Source: Macrothele yani (lineage: Eukaryota > Arthropoda > Arachnida > Araneae > Macrothelidae). From it: a stretch of DNA of 64,000 nucleotides. Both the position numbers and the translations under genes were made by a program. The notes under the pieces were generated by a model, which searched no databases, was not told where the DNA came from, and saw only the letters and a program-made list of their open reading frames with translations. Positions 32,454-43,663 of this stretch are shown piece after piece; positions within the stretch are counted from its first letter, which is position 1; each line of letters starts with the position of its first letter. The stretch is from positions 48,884,469 through 48,948,468 of the forward strand of contig CM076996.1 of assembly GCA_039090855.1 (NCBI GenBank), in the 5' to 3' direction.

Positions 32454-33120
32454 ATATGTCGTTCCGTTCTTATCTCAACAAGCATACGTCACTCTTAGTG
32501 CTGCCAACCGTATTCGTGTGAGATAGAAGATATCACATTAAGAGTGAAAGGTACTAAAGAGAACGAACTCAAATTTACATAGGAAAAGGAACTAAAAATG
32601 AAAGTTAAATTATAGTATGAGTCACACTTTTCCGTGAAATGTTTGCGTAAACAGACTTTTCAGCTTCACGAAACCAGATGATCCAGTTTCTGCAGCAATG
32701 TGTTGCTACAACGGAGATGATGTTCTAAATATTTGTTTACAAATTTGGGAGATCGAGGCAACCTTGTTTATATTTAAAATGATAGAGGAAATGCGTTTTA
32801 ATATGTAAGAGAAGTAGGCAGTCAGGTCTAAATCTCATCTGTGGGAGGATTTCCTACGAAAAATGGCATGTCTCTCTGCGTAACATTCCGTTTATTATTG
32901 AGGTACTTCAGCTCAGTAGAGCGACTTCGTTTCTCCAGAAGAAGCCTTGTGTTATTTGCAATAAAAGGCGACAAACGCTGGATGAAAGTCTAAAACTGGC
33001 TGGGCTTTCCAAATTAAGGCGAGTGCAGACCTATACCAAGTGGTAGTGAACAACCGAGAAGGTGTTATAACGTACTGACTAACTAAAGTAAGATGTGTGC
33101 TACTCATTTCTTCAGTATCA
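32454..33120. other. No recognised gene
   Basis: AT-rich, no supported features. Confidence 0.4.
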
Positions 33121-34480
33121 AGTTTATGTATCATAGGCGCACTATTAGAGGACCAGAATATTGTTCATCGGACTTCAATCTGGCCACGCTGATTTAAGTA
33201 TCATTTAAAAAAATATTTTAACTTCTTTGAACAAAAGAGCGAAATTTGATACTTAGAGTACTGAAAGAGAATGTATTGCATGAACAATGATAGATCTGTA
33301 TATCAACGTAAAACGTTTTTACGTTTATAATGATGAAAACATAATTTTGTAAGAGACTGAAACAGTAAACCTCTATACCATATGATAAGCAGATGGATTA
33401 GTACATTAACTCTGCCATAGAAATAACACAATAAGTTCTTCGTCTTTGCGACTAACTCTTCAAGAAACTGGAGAACTGTATCGTCCTGGAAAGAGAAACG
33501 AACCCACATCTCATTATTTCCAGCCAAGTGCGTTACCGTTATACCACCTAATTTGTTGGTTCACATGAATGAACAGGTAATTACGACATTTCCATGACAA
33601 AATCAACTATAGCTGGTCATGTAAACAAGAAATTTATTTCTTTAATTTCTACGATATGTAAGGATCTGGCAACTTGGGTCATGTTATTAGAACGGAATGA
33701 TTGCATCTATGAGGAGGCATAGATTCCACGATTAGCCTCGATTTGGATGTTAGTTTAGATCCTATAATTCATTTGCTTGAAACTACTATATTGTTCTAAG
33801 TGATGCAAAAGGTAGCGCACTGAGATGGCAATCGGGAAATGTGGTTTCGATACAGTTTTCGCTGTTCATCCATATGAAGTTGACCATTTCTGTATCAAAA
33901 ATAGTGAGAACAAAAACAAGTAATTCATTTCAAAAGGCCTGAAAACAGTTTATTTTTGTCTGTTCAAAGTGTATCTTGGCACCTTATTTGCACAGGAAGT
34001 TAGAATCTTGTCCCACACCTGATGTGGTTATACAAAAGATTCCAGCGATACTTGTATGTTCATCTATTAAAGGAAATTTCTACTTTGTGTTTTCATTTTT
34101 TATTCAAGAAAGAATGTTCTTACAGAAGACACACTTCCAGACATAGACAATAACAAAGGGTATGTTTGGTTAGATTGTAGCAAGTCACTGAGGAAATATG
34201 CTTGTATGTGAATGATCGAAGGTCTTGTCTGTCTATGCTCTCTCCATGCCACTGTTGTCTTGTATCTCATTTACTTCTAGTTGGAAAACTTAAGGAATAT
34301 TAGTAGTTTCAGTTCCAATTAGAGTTTTTTCTGAAGTAAACCTGCAAATATTCACAGAAAGTTACCATTTACATTCCTATTCAAACTAGAATGCTGTTTC
34401 TAATCAACTGTTTTTGCACATCATGTGATTATCTTAGCAAAATTAACAGCTTTTGATTTGTCGCTTAATTCTGCGGTACA
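33121..34480 (+). repeat. 1.36-kb direct duplication, copy 1
   Basis: Starts agtttatgtatcataggcg and ends near ttcgcttaattctg-like sequence. It matches 37043-38430 almost base for base, with scattered substitutions and one 27-bp indel (present near 37808 in copy 2). It contains a tRNA-like block at 33484-33551. I see no open frame. The ends lack a matching TG/CA and target duplication, so an LTR interpretation is not supported. Confidence 0.93.
33484..33551 (-). repeat. tRNA-like SINE head (family 2), copy 2
   Basis: On the minus strand it reads AGGTGGTATAACGG (A-box-like) and TGTGGGTTCG (B-box-like), ending TCCAGGA. It is related to 13213-13283. The copy at 37409-37476 is part of the same duplicated segment. 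Confidence 0.55.
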
Positions 34481-37042
34481 CCTTTTATCTGACCATTTCA
34501 TACTTATTTTGTGTGCTGCCTCCTATGTTGTCTATATTTAAACGCATACGGGCTCTTTATGTGCTGTCGTTCTCCTTTTTTCTGTAATGTCCTTAATTTT
34601 TTGAACAGCTTGTTTAGATAAAGGACAGCTCTTTTTGAAATGTTTATTCCGAAGTAATGCTAGCTAAGTATGATGAGTTATACGGCCGGCAAAGGTAAAT
34701 TGCTTAGTCCATAAGATACCTGAAATACTCAATGAGAATAATGATGTAACATTTGCTGTTTTTTCTCTTTGTCCCAAAGTTTGTTAAAACGGAATACAGT
34801 TCTGATGAAGTAATATTGTTCGTCAATATGATGCGAAACGACCTTGAACTGAGTTTCCTCTGTTGCTTGTTTAATTTTACCTTGTTCTGTTACTGAGCAC
34901 AAATATGTAAATATAATGCTTTCGTCGGTTGCTGTGTGAGAAACTGAAATTTCTACACGCTCGTTTGCGATGAACGAACACAATCGATCATAAATGAGTG
35001 AACAATTTTCGTCCCACCTTCTAAAATAAACGAACAGTGTCGTTCGCAGTTAATATTTGTCTTCATTGCGCATAATTCCCTCATTACCACAGGGCAGAAT
35101 TGTCAAGAACACAAGTGTCACAAATACACTCCAGCTTCTGTTGATATTAAAAGATACCCCCGAGGGTGGCTGCAAATTCAGTAACACGGTTTCAAGTCGG
35201 AGAAAGGCCCGGTTCATGCAGATTTCATGCATATAACTCCTAATTTTGCATCGCCCTAAATGTTAATATGCGAAACTTCCGACTTGTATAACGATCGACA
35301 AACATTTTAGAATAAGCGAGGAATTGGAGGAAAATTCAATGGCTCCAACCCCAGATGCCTACCTGTCTCGGACCTTATGATATCCTGCTGTGAACTTTCT
35401 AAATTTTTTGCAGAATATTTTTTCCATTTTCTTAGAGTGAATCGGTACATGTATATAAAAAATTGTTGCTTTTGTGTTACCTATTTGTCGCTAGGGATAC
35501 AATATCTCCGAATTTGGAGATCGAATGGAGAAAACATTTTTGAACTGGTGTGATGAAACTTTGAAGAAAATGTTCCATATACTTCATATTTATGGGATGC
35601 CGTAATTTATTTATAGTTCACGACCACAGCTATTATGAAATCGTTCTCGTGTGAGACATATGCAGGACTGGCAGAAGCTTTCTGCAGCTTTTCCGGCTCT
35701 TTATTTCTGTATTAACTTTTGTCACTGGGAATTGCAAGAGTACATTTGTAATTGTGATGATATCTGCGTGAAGGTAGATTAAGACAATTTTAGAAGTAAG
35801 AATACTAAACGTTTTCCAGTTTTTTTGCATCACAGGCTTCTTCGGGAAATCGTGTACAGTGAATTTGAAGAAGCAGACGACAGTTTGTGAATGTAATATC
35901 CCGTTAGTCTTGTCATATTTTTAAAGTTTCGTGTGACTGCGGAATATAGTGAAATTCGTGGCTTTTTTTTGTGTGTGTGGAAAGGACATGCTCATTATAC
36001 TCGAAACTTTTGTTGCATACTGGTTTTTTTACTGCCACCAGCTGCAGTCCTTTGGGAAGCGATTTTTTTCTTTCCTCTTCTTTCTCCTTCTTTCTGGTGA
36101 CATTGGGATTTGCATTTGTAATGTGAACGGTCTGCGCAGAGAGAAAAGCTAAGTATGCTCAACCTCTGACCTATGATCAGTGCGACGGTTATGGTACTAA
36201 GTGACCCTGATGTCGCTCGATGATTGGCTAGCGGTTATCCTCTGTCTCTCTGCTGCTGGGGAGTGGAGGAGGAATGAAGGGAAGTATTCGTATGGTTCCA
36301 ATGACAGGTAAGCGTGATTGATGATCATCCCGAGCACAGGAACCCAGGAAAGGAGTGCGAGTTATCATCCTCCTCCTCATCATCATCAGCAGCAGCATCT
36401 GTGTTTCGCGCTGAGTGCGAAATGGATACACAAAGAATAAAATGAGATCAGAGTTTTCTCCTCGCTCGTCTTCTTCTTCACTTGCAGTGGAATTCCAATA
36501 CAAAGGCCACTTGAGAAATCTGTACGGAGTAAAACACATATCAAGCGAAAAGTCGTAACTTGATATTTTAAGCTCTTCAAACTAAACCGGATCTCTGCCT
36601 GCCTTGCACACATAAGTAAACGAATGGAAGGAACTTTTCCAACCTTTTTTGTTCTTTATCGATGTGTTCTGTTGATCTTTTTTATAAATTTCTTCTATTC
36701 ATTTTTCTACGGAGGAGTTCGATTTTCGCTCGCAGAAATATAGAAAACAGATTTTATCATGGTCAGTCGCTTTGCTGTTCTGTTTTTATTTATCATTTTT
36801 ATTCTCATGCCATATTTTGTGCTTCAGGAGAGAAATACTGGCCTACTCAGTCAGTGTTTTGCCCTGGAATAATAAAATATTAGAATAGTCTGTTATCAAC
36901 AGAGATATATAGTTTTAAATGTACAATATTTGCTGGACAATAATTCATAACCTAGGGTTACTTGCTAGAATTTCATGTTCAATTTCGGGCACTAGCTGGA
37001 GAGATTATCGTAGCATAACAATATGGAAAGTTGAACACTTCG
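34481..37042. other. Spacer between the duplicated segments; no recognised gene
   Basis: 2.56 kb. Short frames only. A trinucleotide-rich patch (tcc/atc/agc) lies at 36368-36398. No gag or pol motifs, so the flanking copies are unlikely to be LTRs of a coding retrotransposon. Confidence 0.5.
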
Positions 37043-38430
37043 AGTTTATGTATCATAGGCGCACTATTAGAGCACCAGAATATTGTTCATCGGACTTCCA
37101 TCTGGCCACGCTGATTTAAGTATCATTAAAAAAAATATTTTAACATCTTCTTTGAACAAAAGAGCGAAATTTGATTTTTAGAGTACTGAAAGAGAATGTA
37201 TTGCATGAAAAATGATAGATCTGTATATCAACGTAAAACGTTTTTACGTTCATAATGATGAAAACATAATTTTGTAAGAGATTGAAACAGTAAACCTCTA
37301 AACGATATGATAAGCAGATGGATTAGTACATTAACTCTGCCATAGAAATAACACAATCAGTTCTTCGTCTTTGCGACTAACTCTTCAAGAAACTGGAGAA
37401 CTGTATCGTCCTGGAAAGAGAAACGAACCCACATCTCATTATTTCCAGCCAAGTGCGTTACCATTAAACCACCTAATTTGTTGGTTCACATGAATAAACA
37501 GGTAATTACGACATTTCCATGACAATATCAACTATAGCTGGTCATGTAAACAAGAAATTTATTTCTTTAATTTCTACGATATGTAAGGAATTGGCAACTT
37601 GGGTCATGTTATTAGAACGGAATGATTGCATCTATGAGGAGGCATAGATTCCACGATTAGCCTCGATTTGGATGTTAGTTTAGATCCTATAATTCATTTG
37701 CTTGAAACTACTATATTGTTCTAAGTGATGCAAAAGGTAGCGTACTGAGATGGCAATCGGGAAATGTGGTTTCGATACAGTTTTCGCTGTTCATCCACAT
37801 GAAGTTGGCAATATGGTTGAACACTGAACTGCCTCGTTTCTGTATCAAAAATAGTGAGAACAAAAACAAGTAATTCATTTCAAAAGGCCTGAAAACAGTT
37901 TATTTTTGTCTGTTCAAAGTGTATCTTGGCACCTTATTTGCACAGGAAGTTAGAATCTTGTCCCACACCTGATGTGGTTATACAAAAGATTCCAGCGATA
38001 CTTGTATGTTCATCTATTAAAAGAAATTTCTACTTTGTGTTTTCATTTTTTATTCAAGAAAGAATGTTCTTACAGAAGACACACTTCCAGACATAGACAA
38101 TAACAAAGGGTATGTTTGGTTAGATTGTAGCAAGTCACTGAGGAAATATGCTTGTGGGTGAATGATCGAAGGTCTTGTCTGTCTATGCTCTCTCCATGCC
38201 ACTGTTGTCTTGTATCTCATTTACTTCTAGTTGGAAAACTTAAGGAATATTAGTAGTTTCAGTTCCAATTAGAGTTTTTTCTGAAGTAAACCTGCAAATA
38301 TTCACAGAAAGTTACCATTTACATTCCTATTCAAAATAGAATGCTGTTCCTAATCAACTGTTTTCGCACATCATGTGATTATCTTAGCAAAATGGACAGC
38401 TTTTGATTTGTCGCTTAATTCTGTGGCACC
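37043..38430 (+). repeat. 1.36-kb direct duplication, copy 2
   Basis: Direct repeat of 33121-34480 about 3.9 kb downstream. It carries an additional 27-bp stretch around aatatggttgaacactgaac. It includes the family 2 tRNA-like block at 37409-37476. It ends about 100 bp before the microsatellite at which the RTE LINE begins. Confidence 0.93.
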
Positions 38431-38478
38431 TGATCGCTGTAAAAAATTAAACGACATATCCAGGCATTTTTAGAATTA

Positions 38479-38481
38479 AAA

Positions 38482-38533
<52 letters not shown>
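38479..38533 (+). repeat. A run followed by AT microsatellite
   Basis: About 22 A residues, then a long (AT)n run. It abuts the 5' end of the RTE LINE. A second (AT)n run follows that LINE's 3' end at 41597-41625. Confidence 0.95.
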
Positions 38534-38535
<2 letters not shown>

Positions 38536-41500
38536 GCCAATAGCGGTATAACTATACCATCGGGATCAGAGGAAATGCTATCCCACACTCACCAACCCGC
38601 TTGGCCAGCGTGGTGAGTTATGGCCAAACACCTCCAAAATGACTCTACAACTTAAATCTTGGCCCTCAGTCTCCGGCAGCTGGAATGTACCTGGCCAAGG
38701 CAGCGGCCAGTGCGACATGAAGGCAGAGGGTGCTAAGAATCCCCGGAGGACCGGACTAGGCTGCCATTTGATGCTGACCTTGGCTACCTGTAACGGACGC
38801 TCCCTATCTTCTGATTCAAGGCTTCTTGAATTGGAAGAGGAACTACAAAGGATCAAGTGGGACATCGTCGGGCTAAGTGAGGTAAGGAGAAAAGGAGGAG
38901 ATCTCATTGAACTGAAAAGTGGACATCTCTTCTATTATCGTGGGACAGATACTGGCAGAACTAGTGGTGTTGGATTTATAATAAGCAAGAAACTGAAGGA
39001 TAAAGTGGTAGAAGTTGAAAGTTCCTCTGACAGAGCTGCACGACTCGTTATCCAACTATCGAGAAGATACCAGGCTCAGATTATTCAAACTTATGCACCC
39101 ACCACAAGTCATCCTGAAGAAGAAATTGAAGAATTTTATGAGGAAATTCGTCATCTAAATAATAAAGGTAAGCAGCACTTGAAGATAATTATGGGAGATT
39201 TCAATGCAAAAATAGGGCAACGGCAACAGAATGAAACTTCAGTAGGTAAATTCGGTCACGGCAACAGAAACCAGCGTGGAAATACTCTCGTTGAGTTTGC
39301 AGAGGCAGAAGGATTTTTCATCTTGAACTCCTTTTTCAAGAAAAAGCCACACAGGAAATGGACATGGAGACATCCAATTGGGACGACAAGTGAAATTGAT
39401 TTTATTATGTGTAACAAAAAATTCGTCATCGAAGACTGCAGTGTGCTGAACAAGTTCAACACAGGTAGTGACCATAGATTGGTGAGATGTAAGATGCACC
39501 TCAACACTAAACTGGAACGTGGCAAGCTCATAAGACAAACAAAATCTATTGACATAACCAACCTTAAAAAACACCATAATACTTTCAAGTTGGAACTGAA
39601 GAACAGATTCTCTGCTTTAGAAGGCCTAACATCGGAAGAAGTGGATATTTCGGAAGTTAACAGAAAAGTAACCAAAGCTCTAATGGAAACAGCAACAAAA
39701 TTAGCTGGGTCTAAGAACAAGTTGCATGTGAACAAATTATCAGGAAAAACCAAAATGTTGATGCAAAAAAGAAGAGAGATGAGGACAACTAAAGAAGATG
39801 TGACTTCCAAAGTGGAATATATAGAGCTATGCAAGACAACACGAAAAAGTATCACTGAAGACGTAAGGAAATTCAACTGTGAGCTAGTGAGGAAAGCAAT
39901 TGAAAACAACCAAAGCCTTAAGATAGCAAAGGGACATCTCAGTAAGGGAAGAAAACAGATTATGGCTCTGAGAAAAGAAGATGGTTCTATAACAAGAAAT
40001 AGAGGCAAAATTTTGACAAGAGTGAAAGATTTCTACTCCAAATTATATGAAAGGGATGATACATGTACTCCAGACATCATGAAAGGTACCAGAGTTCTTC
40101 CAGTCCTCCCAGCAGAAGTTGCTCATGCAATCAAGAACATGAAGCGGGGGAAAGCTCCAGGAGAAGATGGAATTACTATAGACATTATACAAGAAGCAAG
40201 TGGAGAAATTGAAACAGTACTCGCCCAAATTTTCACTCGATGCCTTAATGAAGGGAAGATTCCTGAGGATTGGAACAATGCTACAATGATCCTGCTACAT
40301 AAAAAAGGATCTCAAGAACTACAGACCTATCAGCCTCCTATCAGTGGTTTATAAAATCTTCACTAAAGTTCTTTCACACCGCTTGAAGGTAACACTGGAC
40401 ATGGCTCAACCGAGAGAACAAGCTGGATTCAGGAGTGGCTACAGCACAATAGATCATATCCACGTACTGAGAGAACTAATTGAAAGAGCGAGGGAATATG
40501 AACTTCCATTGTGCATGGCTTTTATGGATTATGAAAAAGCCTTTGATTCGGTGAAACCATCAGCAGTTACCACGGCTCTGAAATCCTGCGGTATTGAAGA
40601 TGCATACATTAATATTATTAATAACAACTATGAAAATGCAAGTGCAAAGATTCGGCTGTTTGAAAATACAACACACATAAAAATTTGAAAGGGAGTGAGA
40701 CAAGGTGACACCATATCTCCGAAGCTCTTTAATGCCACATTGGAAAATGTCTTTCAATCACTGAACTGGGAAAACAAAGGGATAAAGATTAATGGAGATT
40801 ATCTAACCCACCTTCGTTTTGCTGATGACGTAGTCATTTTTGCAACTACCCCATCAGAGCTGCAGAGTATGATCCAGGAACTTGCTGACAAGAGTAAAGA
40901 AGTGGGATTAAAAATGAACTTTCAGAAGACAAAAGTGATGTTCAATGCTTTTACAAGAAATGAAGATTTATCGATTGATGGAGAAAAACTGGAGATATAA
41001 GATACGTATGTTTATCTTGGACAGCAGATATCAAGTGAGGGTCACATTGATGAAGAAATTAATCGGCGTACAAAACTTGCCTGGAGAGCTTTTGGAAGAA
41101 ACAGCATAATTTTCAAGAGCAATATGCCATTATGTCTTAAAAGAAAAGTGTTTGATCAATGCATCCTTCCAGTGCTTACGTATGGTGCAGAGACGTGGAC
41201 CTTAACTAAAAGAGACATACAAAGGCTGCAGACAACTCAAAAAAGCATGGAGAGGTGCATGCTTGGTATAACCAGGAGAGATAAGAAGAGGAACTCGTGG
41301 ATCCGAAAAATGACGAGAGTGGAAGACATCATGATCAGAGTGAAATCCCTGAAATGGCAATGGGCTGGACATACTGCCAGAAGGACAGACCATAGATGGA
41401 CAGCCGAAATTTTAGATTGGATTCCAAGGGACAGGAAAAGACCCAGAAAAAGACCACATGGGAGATGGGTGGATGAAATTCGTAAATATGCGGGAGTGAC

Positions 41501-41594
41501 ATGGAGGAGACTGGCACAAGACAGACCGTTGTGGAGGAAACTTGGGGAGACCTTCGTCCAGCAGTGGATTGATAATGGTTGACAATGATGATGA

Positions 41595-41602
<8 letters not shown>
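38534..41602 (+). mobile_element. RTE/BovB-like non-LTR retrotransposon, near full length
   Basis: One long ORF with endonuclease and reverse transcriptase, a very short 3' part ending in gatgatgatg repeats, no poly-A tail and no RNase H: the layout of the RTE clade. The 5' end probably lies just after the (AT)n run. Only three lesions are visible in the coding region. A more decayed relative occupies 57576-64000. Confidence 0.92.
38639..41582 (+). pseudogene. RTE-type endonuclease/reverse transcriptase, three lesions
   Basis: The first frame (38639-40354) holds the endonuclease: TCNGRSL, DIVGLSEVRRKG (catalytic glutamate), IIQTYAPT, IMGDFNAKIG, SEIDFIM and GSDHRLV (catalytic SDH). RT fingers follow: [29 protein letters not shown]. 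An 11-bp deletion relative to the 57.6-kb copy near 40307 shifts the frame. The next frame (40344-40688) has [15 protein letters not shown] and [11 protein letters not shown], then a TGA at 40686-40688 where the relative has GGA. The next, 40695-41000, has VRQGDTISPKLF and the catalytic FADDVVIF, ending at TAA 40998-41000. The last part (41003-41582) has LTYGAETW, ARRTDHRW and ILDWIPRDRKRPR. It is a young, lightly damaged copy. Confidence 0.93.

Positions 41603-41625
<23 letters not shown>
41597..41625 (+). repeat. AT microsatellite after the RTE LINE
   Basis: An (AT)n run directly after the gatgatgatg 3' tail of the LINE. The same dinucleotide repeat precedes its 5' end. Confidence 0.95.
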
Positions 41626-41628
<3 letters not shown>

Positions 41629-42256
41629 GAGGGGTGAATTGTTTCTTGTTTATTTTTATTTTTTCAATAACTTCTTTCACCTGAGGTGGGGCAAAGGTCA
41701 AGAAAAACAAAGTAAAATCTTGTTTTTCTCTCTTTCTTTCTACCAGGCTTTTCTTTTTCTAGATGTTTTTGTAAAGTGTTTAGTTTTTGTAAGTCACCAG
41801 GGTAAACGATGACAATAACGTTTCGTAGTGTTTTATATTGTTTTTCCTCGTATTGTTCACAGAAGAAGAAAAACCTTATGTAAATAATTTGAATATGATA
41901 GTGTTCTAATTTTCTTTCCTTTCTTTGATATTCAGCATATGGTTAATATTAGTATTGAATATTTATTGTTAATTGTAACATCATATAGTTTTGGAATAAC
42001 AGTAATATATTTTTTTGTTTTAACGTTAGTGTTGTTGATGTGAGCTATGAACCAATGTAATTAGCAGCCTTCAGATCGTTTTTTTTATGCTGTGCGTGTG
42101 TGTGTGTGTACGATAGTAATTTTCTTTATTTTGCTAACGTGAAACGGTAGGCAACTTGGAAGCTGTCGTGCGTTCGTTAGGCGATTTTAAATATGGTGTA
42201 TTTTCTCTCTTCTTTTTTTTTTCTGATGTCCCACACAGATGTAAATATTTAAAATA
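41626..42256. other. No recognised gene
   Basis: AT-rich, with a (GT)n tract at 42093-42109. Confidence 0.5.
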
Positions 42257-43661
42257 CACTGCTGGCCACCCAAAATGCAACACCAAGAAGGACACGAGAT
42301 AGCAAAACCAGATTTTCTGGACACATAACAACAGATACAAAGATGAAACGATTGAGTTTACAGGCCCGTGCAACTTGCCGAACACGCAGACATCAATATT
42401 TCGTGTGGCTCCCATGGCTGGTAATAACGGCCGCTACACGCCGCGGCATCAAACGAATAAGGATTTGGATTTGGGCTTGGGGTATGTTGGTCCAGGCTGC
42501 TTCCACACGTTGGCACAGTTCATCAGGCGTAGCCGCGGGTGGTGCATGCCGGGCCACTCGGTTGTCGATCAGCGACCAGACGTGTTCGATGGGCAACATA
42601 TCGGGAGAACAGGCGAGCCACGGCAGAAGTGACTCTTGGTGGGCCGTGAAGAATTGTTGCACGATGCGTGCCACGTGCGGGCGCATTGTTCTGTTGAAAC
42701 GTGGCCGCTGGATTGTCCTGCAGGTAAGGGAGGACTACAGGCTCCAAAACGTCGGAGATGTAGCGGTGGCTGTTGAGTGTACCGGCGATGCCTACCAGAG
42801 GGGTGCGGGTGTCATATTGAATTGCACCCCAAACCATAACGCCAGGCGACGGACCGGTATGGCGATGCATAATGCAGGCGTCATACAGTCTCTCGCCGCG
42901 GTGCCACTACACGCGGATCCGACCACCGTAGCGTTGCAGGCAGGAGCGGGATCCGTCGGAGAAGACAATGTCGTGCCATTCCGTAATCTAGGTACGGCGT
43001 TCAACGGCCGACTGCCGCCGCACTCGCCGGTGGTGTAACGTCAGTGGCAATCGGAGCAATGGGCGCCGTGCGACAAGTTCCCGCTCCTCCAGACGACGTC
43101 GAACGGTACGTGCTGACACAGGCTGTTGCGCAACACACCCTAATTCCTTCTCTAACGTTCGTGATGTGGCGGTGCAAGCCGTCAATGCCTGCCGCATAAC
43201 ATGCCGGTCCTCTCGTCCGGTGGTGTGCCGCGGCTGCGGCAATTGCTCACTCGGTCCGTCCGTCCTTCCTGCACCCACCGAATCAATACTCGCCTCATTG
43301 TGGCTGAATGTCGTCCCACACGGGCGCTATGTCTCGGTACGATAAACCGCTGTCGCGATAAGCCACTATTCGTCCTCTGTCGAACTCCGAAACGTTCTGG
43401 AATGACTGCCGTATTCTGCGACGAGGCATCAGGAAGCTTCCCACGCACACGTTCGGCAGCACAACACACTTCCACTACTTACACCCCGCCTTCTGTGCAC
43501 CCTTCTTATAGTGCTTTTCGGTGGCGTGGCGGGCGCACATGATTTGTATATGCCCTGCAATGCTAATCGTTTGCATGTCCTCTCGCGGGCGCCGCATGCT
43601 CCCAATTTCAGGCCAATCGGATGCTTCCTTCTTGGTGTTGCATTTTGGGTAACCAGCAGTG
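42257..43661 (-). mobile_element. Tc1-like transposon B2, full length
   Basis: Flanked by TA (42255-42256 and 43662-43663). Inverted repeats start CACTGCTGGCCACCCAAAAT and continue for about 35 bp with one or two mismatches. Same family as B1 at 19937-21034; long stretches are almost identical between them. Confidence 0.95.
42393..43428 (-). pseudogene. Tc1-like transposase (B2), several frameshifts
   Basis: The start corresponds to B1's MPRRR position near 43428 (here MPRRRIRQSFQN). Segments in order: RTNSGLSRQRFIVPRH-region and ARVGRHSATMRRVLIRW near 43300; HTTGREDRHVMRQALTACTA and SARTVRRRLEERELVARRP at 43278-42988; MHRHTGPSPGVMVWGAIQYD at 42870; then, after another shift, RPHVARIVQQFF and PIEHVWSLIDNRVARHAPP to the C-terminus at 42393. 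The catalytic block QQDNARPH reads QQNNA, so the second aspartate is changed, and a deletion shifts the frame there. Unlike B1 it retains the C-terminus, so the two copies complement each other structurally, but neither is intact. Confidence 0.88.
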
Positions 43662-43663
43662 TA

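Noticed and set aside
33121..38430. LTR retrotransposon with 1.36-kb LTRs
   Set aside because: No matching TG/CA ends or target duplication, no primer-binding site after the first copy, and no gag/pol motifs in the 2.56-kb spacer.
38479..38533. Poly-A plus AT run as the tail of a minus-strand or upstream retroelement
   Set aside because: No element body identifiable immediately upstream; simplest reading is a microsatellite flanking the RTE LINE.
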